This document shows, piece by piece, positions 17,873 through 25,327 of a stretch of DNA of 64,000 nucleotides. The stretch is from contig JAESQY010000063.1 in the NCBI GenBank assembly GCA_016764915.1, forward strand, positions 24,136 through 88,135. Reading direction: 5' to 3'. Position numbers and translations under genes: made by a program. Below the pieces are notes generated by a model that saw only the letters and a list, made by a program, of their open reading frames with translations, was not told the DNA's origin and made no database searches. Within the stretch, counting starts at the first letter, position 1. Each line of letters opens with the position of its first letter. The DNA comes from Aliivibrio sp. Lineage in GTDB: Bacteria; Pseudomonadota; Gammaproteobacteria; Enterobacterales; Vibrionaceae.

Positions 17873-17925
17873 GAGTTATTAAGACGTCGTAATGCGAAAC
17901 TAAGAGGGTTGAGCTAAGACAGAGT

Positions 17926-18801
17926 TTAGCGAGTGGATTGCATGAGAAACTCATGTAATTTCATGATATTGATGTTGCTATCTTGCCCTTCTGGGTAAAC
18001 CAGATAGTAGTCTTTATCTTTAGCTAGCGTATTGTCAAACAGTTGAATTAAACGGCCGTTTTTTATGTCATCCCCTAAGACTGAAATTCGGCCTAGCGCG
18101 ACACCATGCCCATTCACCACCGCTTTCATTAATGAACTGCTATCATCAATAATGGGGCCTCGTTCGGAGTTAATATCCACGTTCATCTGCTGACCCCAAA
18201 GCTTCCAGTCATTACGACTGTCTTCATGCAAGATGGGCACATTGAGCAGATCTGACGGGTTATTGATGGGAACACCTCGGCATAACAGTGAAGGGCTGCA
18301 CACTGGGGCAAGATCCCCAGAGAGTAGCTTTTTTGAAATAAGACCAGGCTGCTTACCATTACACCAACGAATGGCCAAATCTGCTTCGCCACTGGTTAAG
18401 TCTGCAAAGCTCAAGCTGTGGTGCAGTCTTAAATCAATCTCAGGATGTTGTTTCCAAAATTTGTGTAACCTTAAAACCAGCCACTGAGTGGAAAGGGCGG
18501 GTGTTAAGGAGATAGTGATAGTGGACTTTTTTCCTTTAGATTTAATTTTGTCAGAGGCTTGTCGGATGATATTGATAGATTGAGCAACACTTTCGTACAG
18601 AGCCGCACCATCAGATGTTAATTCCAACTTACCGGGCAGGCGGGTAAATAATTTTACGCCTAGATTCTGTTCAAGTTTTTTTATCTGCTGGCTTATAGCA
18701 GGGGGCGTGACGCAGAGCTCATCGGCCGCTTTAGAAAAATTCATAAAGTAGGCAGCACGCTCAAAAAAAACCAGGGATTTAAAAGGAGGTAGCGAACTCA
18801 T
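17926..18801 (-). CDS. LysR-family regulator, GcvA-like
   Basis: A 291-residue LysR-type regulator. The N-terminal helix-turn-helix (about 5-65: FSKAADELCVTPPAISQQIKKLE) leads to a periplasmic-binding-like effector domain (about 90-290) with the GcvA-group motif DLAIRWC. It lies convergent to the importer and downstream of the carbohydrate ABC genes on the same strand but behind their terminator. Its target is unknown; the hydroxyproline genes are the nearest candidates, though the GntR gene has better motif support. Confidence 0.88.
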   Translation of the reverse strand: MSSLPPFKSLVFFERAAYFMNFSKAADELCVTPPAISQQIKKLEQNLGVKLFTRLPGKLELTSDGAALYESVAQSINIIRQASDKIKSKGKKSTITISLTPALSTQWLVLRLHKFWKQHPEIDLRLHHSLSFADLTSGEADLAIRWCNGKQPGLISKKLLSGDLAPVCSPSLLCRGVPINNPSDLLNVPILHEDSRNDWKLWGQQMNVDINSERGPIIDDSSSLMKAVVNGHGVALGRISVLGDDIKNGRLIQLFDNTLAKDKDYYLVYPEGQDSNINIMKLHEFLMQSTR

Positions 18802-18863
18802 TATGCGACTCTAAATAGTAACAAAATATTACATTACCACTGCTGTGAATAAATATGAAATAA

Positions 18864-18896
18864 AAATGCCATATGAATTACCTCCATATGGCATTT
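18864..18896 (-). terminator. Terminator after carbohydrate binding-protein gene
   Basis: A perfect 12-bp stem AAATGCCATATG / CATATGGCATTT with a nine-base loop, followed on the minus strand by TTATTT. It ends the sugar transporter operon before the LysR gene. Confidence 0.8.
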
Positions 18897-18929
18897 GAAA
18901 GTTATCGTTCTTTTGGCGTTAAAATAAAC

Positions 18930-20213
18930 CTATTTAGCTATTTTAAGCCCTGTCGCTTTCGAAATTTGCTCGGCCGCTTTATCCAATGCTTTTTGTGCGT
19001 CCGGGTATTCACCGGACAATACTTTGCCTTGAGTGAAAATATAGATATCTTTTGCTTCGACTGAATAAGGCGTACTGGCGACCACGGGAATATCATCCAA
19101 CGTATTTAGCATCAATTCCCATACCTTTTGCCCGCCCCAATAAGGTTGATCACTGTGAACATAACTGTCTTTGGTAGCTGGTAGATAAGAGGGGATCAGT
19201 CCACCTTTGAGCATCTCGATTTGGTTATCTTTGTTGGTTAACGCAAAGGTCATGAACTCATAGGCGAGTTTTTTATGCTTGCTGTTATTGGGTATCGCAA
19301 GGGCCGAGCCTCCATTATTAGAGGCGCGTACTCCTCCTGGTTTTGATGCTGGCATGAGCTGTACGCCCCATTTGCCAGATTGCTCAGGCATAAAGTCACG
19401 GATTGAGCCTTCAAACCAGCCACCATACATTGCTGTGGCGGCTTTATTGGCCCTGAGACCTTGCAGTTTACCATCCCAGTCACCATTGCCGAGCAGATCG
19501 TTTTGTACCATTTTACTCAGCGTGGTGAGCGCATCGACACAACCCGGTTGGTTTATCGTAATTTGAACTTCGCTGCCTTCATTTTTGAAGTAACTACAGC
19601 CATTTTGACCCGCCATCATTGAGAACCAGTTGTCCCCTGTTGCGTGATTGGTCAGAGCCATTTTGACTTGGCCATTGTAAGCGGACTTCATTTTTTCGCC
19701 AGCTGCTATATAGTCATCCCACGTTTTTATGTCGTCTGCTTTTATCCCCGCTTTTTCGTACATGTCACGACGATAGAACAGTACCACTGGGCCTGAATCC
19801 CATGGCATGGCATAAATGTTGTCGCCTTTTTGTAACTCAGACCATTTGAATGACGCAAATTGGTCGCGATACTCTTCGATACCAAACTCATTTAGTGTGG
19901 AGAAACAATTTGGGAAGCTGTGCCAGTATCGCTCCGCAGCTTGGTTTTCTAAAGTGAGGACATCGGGTAAGTTAATGCCTCCGGCAGAGCAACCTGCTAA
20001 TGCTTGGTCATATATTTGCTGTGGCCCCATATCAATCACTTCAACTTTGACTCCAGGGTGTTGTTTTTCAAAGGCAGGAGTCAGCTTCTTTAGTGCATCT
20101 GCGGCAATATCCCAACTCCATACTTTGATGGTCTCATCTGCCTGAGCAAAATGAGAAAAACTCAGTGTTAGACAGAGTGCGCTTAACAGTGTTCTTTTAT
20201 TCATCTTCATCAT
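18930..20213 (-). CDS. Carbohydrate ABC transporter binding protein
   Basis: A 427-residue family 1 periplasmic binding protein (MalE/UgpB-like). A signal peptide of about 25 residues (SFSHFAQA) is followed by DETIKVWSWDIAADALKKL, MPWDSGPVVLFYRRDMYEKAG and ASNNGGSALAIPNNSKHK, all characteristic of sugar-binding members. It is the last gene of a four-gene importer operon on the minus strand (ATPase, permease, permease, binding protein). The sugar cannot be told from sequence. Confidence 0.9.
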   Translation of the reverse strand: MMKMNKRTLLSALCLTLSFSHFAQADETIKVWSWDIAADALKKLTPAFEKQHPGVKVEVIDMGPQQIYDQALAGCSAGGINLPDVLTLENQAAERYWHSFPNCFSTLNEFGIEEYRDQFASFKWSELQKGDNIYAMPWDSGPVVLFYRRDMYEKAGIKADDIKTWDDYIAAGEKMKSAYNGQVKMALTNHATGDNWFSMMAGQNGCSYFKNEGSEVQITINQPGCVDALTTLSKMVQNDLLGNGDWDGKLQGLRANKAATAMYGGWFEGSIRDFMPEQSGKWGVQLMPASKPGGVRASNNGGSALAIPNNSKHKKLAYEFMTFALTNKDNQIEMLKGGLIPSYLPATKDSYVHSDQPYWGGQKVWELMLNTLDDIPVVASTPYSVEAKDIYIFTQGKVLSGEYPDAQKALDKAAEQISKATGLKIAK

Positions 20214-20258
20214 GTTCCCTTTTTAATGTTAGTGAATATTCTGTGTTTTTTTGATGTG

Positions 20259-21152
20259 TTACTTAACCGCTCCTGCAGTAATTCCAGCGATCAATTGACG
20301 TTGTAAAATTAAAAATAGAATCAAAAATGGCATTGACATCATGACAACGCCAACCATTATCATACTCCAGTCGACTCGGGCGATACCTAGGAGCGTACCC
20401 ATGGCAACTGGGGCTGTGAACATGGAGCTGTCGGTTAAAATTAGCAGTGGCCATAGGTAGTCATTCCATGCCGTAAGAAACAGAATGATGGCCAGCGCTG
20501 CCATTCCTGGTCTCACCATTGGCAGCGCGATCTCAAAAAATATACGGCCCTCACTGGCGCCATCCACTCGTGAGGCATCTAATACCTCTTGCGGCAGTGA
20601 TAAAAACATCTGACGCATGAAGAAAACCCCAAGGGAATTGGCGAGATAGGGCAGCAGCACACCGATATAACTGTTGGCCATACCGAGATCTCTCGCCACT
20701 AAGGTGTACTGGGGAATGATGACCGCCATCATTGGAATAGTTAAGGTGCCGATGATTAACGCAAAGGCCAGCGTTTTTCCTTTAAATGTGAAGCGAGCGA
20801 GGGCATAACCGGCCAAGCTGGTTAGGATCATCGAGAAAAAGGTAAAAGTGCCGGACACAATAATGCTGTTGGTAATGGCGGTAACGAAGTCCATTTTTTC
20901 ATTCAAGCTATTAAAATTATTAATAAACTCACTGCCTAGACCAATCGGAGGAGGTGTGGCATAAATGGCACTTTCATCGTGACTTGAAAAGACTAACATT
21001 AACCAGATTGGCGCTAACCAAAGTAGGGCGACAGACAACATCATCAGATGCAATGAGAGGCTTTTTATCAGATTGATCGCTCTATATCGACTCGCAGAAG
21101 TAAAGCGGGTGTCTGCGGGTAATGGATTATTTATCTGCTCTATATTCATCAT
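20259..21152 (-). CDS. Carbohydrate ABC transporter permease, MalG type
   Basis: A 297-residue permease with six predicted transmembrane helices and the EAA loop VLDASRVDGASEGRIFFEIALPMVRP region near 190-215. It ends AGAVK, as typical MalG-like permeases do. Its start is five bases after the stop of the partner permease, so the two are translationally close and cotranscribed. Confidence 0.9.
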   Translation of the reverse strand: MMNIEQINNPLPADTRFTSASRYRAINLIKSLSLHLMMLSVALLWLAPIWLMLVFSSHDESAIYATPPPIGLGSEFINNFNSLNEKMDFVTAITNSIIVSGTFTFFSMILTSLAGYALARFTFKGKTLAFALIIGTLTIPMMAVIIPQYTLVARDLGMANSYIGVLLPYLANSLGVFFMRQMFLSLPQEVLDASRVDGASEGRIFFEIALPMVRPGMAALAIILFLTAWNDYLWPLLILTDSSMFTAPVAMGTLLGIARVDWSMIMVGVVMMSMPFLILFLILQRQLIAGITAGAVK

Positions 21153-21157
21153 AACCT

Positions 21158-22015
21158 CTACTTCTTGCCGAGCAATTTAACTTGCAGGCTTGACGTGATT
21201 AATGCTAAGAAAACCACCACATAAGCGATGACCGAAGCATAACCAAAGTTGAAACTGCGGAACCCTTGGTTGTACATGTAGTTTCCCAGCATGGTTGTAC
21301 TGCCGCTAGGGCCTCCAGCAGTGATTAATGCGGGCTCACTAAACAGCTGTAGACTGCCAATGATAGAGAGCACTAAACAGAACAGGATCACGGGTTTTAG
21401 TTGGGGTAGAGTAATATCGAAAAATTGCTGTAGCTTTGACGCGCCATCCAGTGATGCCGCTTCATATTGATCGCGAGGAATGTTCTGTAACCCGGCCAGC
21501 AAAATGATGGCGTTATAACCAGTCCAGCGCCAAGTTACGGCTAAAATGATGACGGCCATAGCACTGGTTGGTTCATACAACCAGTTAATAGGTTCAAGAC
21601 CAATGATGTCGAAAAATTTATTCACGGGGCCTAAATCGGTGTTAAAAAGTAGGCGAAAAATAGCAGAGTAGGCCACTTCACCGACAACGATAGGCGCAAA
21701 AAAAGCGAAACGGAAAAACCCTTTCATTTTTAGTTGTTGTGAAGCAAGAATCACGGCCAACAGAGTGGCAATTACCAGCATTAACGGTGTTTGTAGACAA
21801 ACAATCCATAACGTATTTTGCAGGGCTTGCCAAAATTGAGGATCGAATAATACGCGACCCCAGTTCGCCGTTAAATCAAAATGCCATGGAAAGCCTCGGG
21901 TATTCATCACCGTTAAATAGAGCGAGTAACCAATCGGCCATAACCAAAATAGGGTAAAGATCGCAAAGTATGGCGCGATGAATTTATAGGGAGTAGAACG
22001 CTTCACTAAACTCAT
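21158..22015 (-). CDS. Carbohydrate ABC transporter permease, MalF type
   Basis: A 285-residue permease with six predicted helices and the EAA loop QYEAASLDGASKLQQFFDITLP near 190-212. The short form without the large MalF periplasmic domain is common in MsmF/UgpA-like systems. It lies 11 bases after the ATPase gene in the same operon. Confidence 0.9.
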   Translation of the reverse strand: MSLVKRSTPYKFIAPYFAIFTLFWLWPIGYSLYLTVMNTRGFPWHFDLTANWGRVLFDPQFWQALQNTLWIVCLQTPLMLVIATLLAVILASQQLKMKGFFRFAFFAPIVVGEVAYSAIFRLLFNTDLGPVNKFFDIIGLEPINWLYEPTSAMAVIILAVTWRWTGYNAIILLAGLQNIPRDQYEAASLDGASKLQQFFDITLPQLKPVILFCLVLSIIGSLQLFSEPALITAGGPSGSTTMLGNYMYNQGFRSFNFGYASVIAYVVVFLALITSSLQVKLLGKK

Positions 22016-22026
22016 GTCGGCGCTCC

Positions 22027-23157
22027 TTATGCGATCTCTTTGAGAAACTGTTGAGCAGGGAAAGGGCGAGGAATGGCGTTGTCGTTGTCAGTAAATAGGT
22101 AGCAATCTTCTCCCGAAAGACGAATATGAATCTCTTGCCCTGATTGACAGGCAATTAAATTCTCAGCAGAAATGGTTAAAGGGGTATTTTGACCTGTTTT
22201 AACATACAACATAGCGTTACCACCGAGGCGCTCTAACACACCAATAGTGCCTTGCAAAGTGTTGTCTTGCGGTGATGTCTCTACGATAAGGTGTTCAGGT
22301 CGGATACCAAGTGTTAATGTGTCGCCAATTGCGCAGCGATGGTCTGGTAACACAGGAACGCTGGTTTTAGTTTTGGAATAATGCTCTATCACCGTAATGA
22401 GAGTGTCGGATATCGACTCGACCGTACAGCTTAATAGGTTCATGGTAGGAGAGCCGATAAACGTGGCTACAAAAAGATTGGCGGGTTGGTAGTAGAGCTC
22501 TAATGGGGTGGCGGTTTGTTCAATAATACCATCTTGCAGTACCACCACAATGTCAGAGAGTGTCATCGCCTCTATTTGGTCGTGCGTAACATACACCATG
22601 GTGGTATCAAGCTCTTGATGCAATCGGGCTATCTCCATTCTCATGGTGACTCGCATTGATGCATCGAGGTTTGACAGCGGCTCATCAAACAGAAAGACCT
22701 CAGGTTCACGCACAATCGCACGTCCAATCGCCACTCGTTGTCTTTGCCCACCAGATAGCTGACTAGGCTTGCGAGATAGATAAGGTTCTAACTCTAAAGC
22801 TTTAGCAACGGCAATGACTCGCTGTTTAATATCTGATTTGCTTTGTTTGGCCAGTTTCAAACAGTAGCCAATATTTTGGGCCACCGTCATGTGTGGGTAG
22901 AGTGCGTAAGATTGGAATACCATTGCGATATTACGTTGAGCGGGAGGTAGGTGTGAGATGGCATGGTATCCAGTGGAAATTTCTCCTGAATTGATCTCCT
23001 CTAAACCAGCGATACAGCGAAGAAGTGTCGATTTACCACACCCAGATGGGCCAAGAAAACTGACAAAGGATTTATCCGGGATGTGTAAATTGATCGCTTT
23101 TAGCACCTCGGTTTTTCCATAGCTTTTGGATAAATTATTGATGGTTAAACTGGCCAT
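22027..23157 (-). CDS. Carbohydrate ABC transporter ATPase, MalK/UgpC type
   Basis: A 376-residue ATPase. Walker [10 protein letters not shown] near 36, Q-loop [12 protein letters not shown], signature LSGGQRQR, Walker [14 protein letters not shown]-loop YVTHDQ, then a C-terminal TOBE domain (about 240-370) typical of sugar importers. Such ATPases can serve several importers. It is the promoter-proximal gene of the minus-strand operon and divergent from the short-chain dehydrogenase. Confidence 0.92.
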   Translation of the reverse strand: MASLTINNLSKSYGKTEVLKAINLHIPDKSFVSFLGPSGCGKSTLLRCIAGLEEINSGEISTGYHAISHLPPAQRNIAMVFQSYALYPHMTVAQNIGYCLKLAKQSKSDIKQRVIAVAKALELEPYLSRKPSQLSGGQRQRVAIGRAIVREPEVFLFDEPLSNLDASMRVTMRMEIARLHQELDTTMVYVTHDQIEAMTLSDIVVVLQDGIIEQTATPLELYYQPANLFVATFIGSPTMNLLSCTVESISDTLITVIEHYSKTKTSVPVLPDHRCAIGDTLTLGIRPEHLIVETSPQDNTLQGTIGVLERLGGNAMLYVKTGQNTPLTISAENLIACQSGQEIHIRLSGEDCYLFTDNDNAIPRPFPAQQFLKEIA

Positions 23158-23347
23158 TTCCTACCTACTTAAAAAGTTGAACCCGTTCTATTGTTGCGAC
23201 CAAACGTCCAAAATTACAATTAACAAAAAATTAACTATGGGTAAGTTTTTCTATGGGGGGATAAATTTAAGTTAATTGAATAGTCAGGGCAGATTGCTCT
23301 AGCCTAGGAGTGATTAGTAAGTGACGAGCTAATAGGATTGAGAAAAA

Positions 23348-24064
23348 ATGATCATTAATGACAACACTCTTTTGACCAATAAGATCGCCATCATCACTGG
23401 CGCTGCTGGTGGAGTTGGTCGCGCGACCGCAGTCGAATTTTCAAAGCAGGGGGCAAAATTAGTATTAACCGATACCGATCTTCAAGGACTTAATGACACA
23501 CTATCTTGTGTTCAGCAGCAAGGAGGAGAAGCTGTCAGTGTGAAAGGCGATGTTACCTCCAGTTTTGATTGTCGTCATATTATTGAGATTGCGTTACAGT
23601 TTTATGGGGGCATTGATATTCTGTTTAATAATGCCGCAATTATCCAACGAAGTTCAGTGATAGAGATGACCGAAGAGCAGTGGGATAGTGTGCTTGATAC
23701 CAACGTGAAGTCCATTTTTTTAATGTGTAAATATGCTATCCCTTTTATGGTGAGTAATGGTGGCGGAAGCATTATTAATAAGACATCGGGTTGGGGACTG
23801 ACGGGTGAAAAAAGCGCGGCCAGTTACTGTGCATCTAAAGGGGCTGTAGTGGTACTAACTAAAGCGATGGCCTTGGATCATCGAGTTCAAAACGTGCGTG
23901 TTAATTGTATTTGCCCTACTGAAATGAACAGTAATGGATTAAACGATCAGATTAAAGAGATAGCTAATACCGTACTGTTTTTGGCCAGCGAGATGTCATT
24001 GTCTATGACTGGTAATGCATTGATGGTTGATGGCAGTTGTTTGGATAGTGGGGGCTGGGAGTAA
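23348..24064 (+). CDS. Short-chain dehydrogenase with shortened substrate loop
   Basis: A 238-residue NAD(P)-dependent SDR. The cofactor motif TGAAGGVGRAT, NNAA near 94, catalytic Ser in NKTSGWG, and YxxxK in SYCASKGA are all present, as is the C-terminal VDGS. The segment after NCICPTEMNS is about 15-20 residues shorter than usual: the substrate-lid loop is largely missing and the reading runs straight to IKEIANTVLFLAS. It may still fold, but the active site should be more open. It is divergent from the sugar importer, hinting at oxidation of a sugar or polyol. Confidence 0.85.
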   Translation: MIINDNTLLTNKIAIITGAAGGVGRATAVEFSKQGAKLVLTDTDLQGLNDTLSCVQQQGGEAVSVKGDVTSSFDCRHIIEIALQFYGGIDILFNNAAIIQRSSVIEMTEEQWDSVLDTNVKSIFLMCKYAIPFMVSNGGGSIINKTSGWGLTGEKSAASYCASKGAVVVLTKAMALDHRVQNVRVNCICPTEMNSNGLNDQIKEIANTVLFLASEMSLSMTGNALMVDGSCLDSGGWE

Positions 24065-24096
24065 TAACATTGGTCACAACTGGATCAATGTTATTA
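24062..24096. terminator. Bidirectional terminator
   Basis: A perfect 11-bp stem TAATAACATTG / CAATGTTATTA lies between the convergent dehydrogenase and GntR genes. It overlaps the dehydrogenase stop codon. Confidence 0.75.
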
Positions 24097-24100
24097 TAGG

Positions 24101-24784
24101 CTATTTATTGTCGGACTCATCTTGTTGCATGAGTAGATTTCTAATAGCGTGACCAGCTTCGATGATGTGCTTTCTTAATAGTGCCTTCGCGCCTTCAACA
24201 TCACGTTGCTGACACAATTCAAACAGCCCATCGTGTTCACTTTCCGCTTTTTTAATACCGGTGGTAAATAACAGTTGCATTCTGATATAGCGATCACACT
24301 TGGTATTTAAACTGTAGACAATGTCCATAGATTCAGGCAGATTTGCCGGTTGATAAAGAGCTTTGTGGAAATCGTAATTATACGAACTCCACTCTTCAAT
24401 ATCAGTGCCGCTTTCAACCGCTTGTTCAAAGTTTAATTTCACTGTTTTTATGTGTGCTAAATCAGCATCGGTCATATTAACAATGGCACGCTCCAGAACG
24501 TAACATTCGATGATTGCTCTTAAAGCAAACAGTTCTTCAATTTTTGCTGGAGAGAGCTCTGTCACTGTCGCACCTTTATGGGATTCAAATTGAACCAATC
24601 CCTGTACTTCCAGCTGCATTAATGCTTCTCTTACTGGTATTCGACTTACCTCTAATTCTTTAGCTATAGCGTCCTGCCTTAGTGGCTGACCTGCTTTAAA
24701 CTCCCCTTTAAGAATTTTAGTACGAATTGCCTCTTCAACGATTTGGGTTCGGGTTTTGAAAACCAGTCCTTTTTTTGAGGACAT
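24101..24784 (-). CDS. GntR/FCD-family regulator, likely of hydroxyproline genes
   Basis: A 227-residue FadR-type regulator. A winged helix-turn-helix (about 10-75: GQPLRQDAIAKELEVSRIPVREALMQLE) is followed by an all-helical FCD domain (about 80-220) whose His and Asp residues usually hold a metal and an organic-acid ligand (YNYDFHKALY, KHIIEAGHA). Its own upstream region carries a copy of the palindromic motif found before three hydroxyproline genes, so it probably represses or activates those genes and itself. This link is inference from the shared motif. Confidence 0.85.
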   Translation of the reverse strand: MSSKKGLVFKTRTQIVEEAIRTKILKGEFKAGQPLRQDAIAKELEVSRIPVREALMQLEVQGLVQFESHKGATVTELSPAKIEELFALRAIIECYVLERAIVNMTDADLAHIKTVKLNFEQAVESGTDIEEWSSYNYDFHKALYQPANLPESMDIVYSLNTKCDRYIRMQLLFTTGIKKAESEHDGLFELCQQRDVEGAKALLRKHIIEAGHAIRNLLMQQDESDNK

Positions 24785-24804
24785 AAAACCACTCCTATTT
24801 CTTA

Positions 24805-24824
24805 TTATATTATATGCAATTCAT
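24805..24824. promoter_or_regulatory. Hydroxyproline operator-like site 4, upstream of GntR gene
   Basis: This site matches 15 of 20 bases of the perfect palindrome at 12365, including the TTATATT arm and CAAT. It lies about 20 bases before the GntR start, as expected for autoregulation. Confidence 0.55.
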
Positions 24825-25327
24825 TATCTATTCATAATGTGAATTGTAAAGCGTTTGTGAGCGAAACTTTGAAATACTCATTTAGATAATAATATTTGTT
24901 GTGATTATGAACGGCTTTATGGTAGATTCTCGGCAACTTAGCGCATAACGATTTATGATGAGTTATGCATCAATATTTATGTAGGTATTAGTGTTTGAGC
25001 AAAGACGCTAATAGACGGGAAATACAGTGTTTGAAGGACACTTTTTTTAGGAACCCAACCATGAAAGCTTTTGCCCACGAAATTTTAAATTTCTGCCTGA
25101 CTGAAGACCGCATTATCACCGAGCCTTGAGCTCCTCCCTTTTCGATCCCGAAATAAAATAAACATAATTATTAACAAAGATTGCCATCTCTATGGCGATG
25201 TATTCCTGTCATTTACTGCGCAATAAACAAATCAAATCATGCTTATATGTTTTGATTGCTCTGCGTCGGTATGCGTTTGATTTATAGACCAAAATGACAG
25301 CTATACGGTATTAACTGGGTAAACGCC
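24825..25327 (+). promoter_or_regulatory. Long leader region before norspermidine operon
   Basis: About 500 bases between the GntR gene and the aminotransferase-decarboxylase. A plausible promoter is TTGTGA at 24899 with TAGATT at 24923 (18-base spacer). Downstream lie a 22-codon ORF (25061-25129) and two possible hairpins: one near 25180-25200 with an 8-bp stem (ATTGCCAT / ATGGCGAT, one G-U) and one near 25226-25255 (AATCAAA / TTTGATT). This layout resembles an attenuated or leader-peptide-controlled polyamine operon, but no ligand or known riboswitch class is recognised. Confidence 0.4.
25061..25129 (+). CDS. Possible 22-residue leader peptide
   Basis: An ATG with AGGAA eight bases upstream opens a 22-codon frame, MKAFAHEILNFCLTEDRI followed by ITEP, in the leader of the norspermidine operon. 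It is too short to judge by composition. Its ribosome site and position suggest translation; a regulatory role like that of other polyamine-operon leader peptides is speculation. Confidence 0.35.
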   Translation: MKAFAHEILNFCLTEDRIITEP

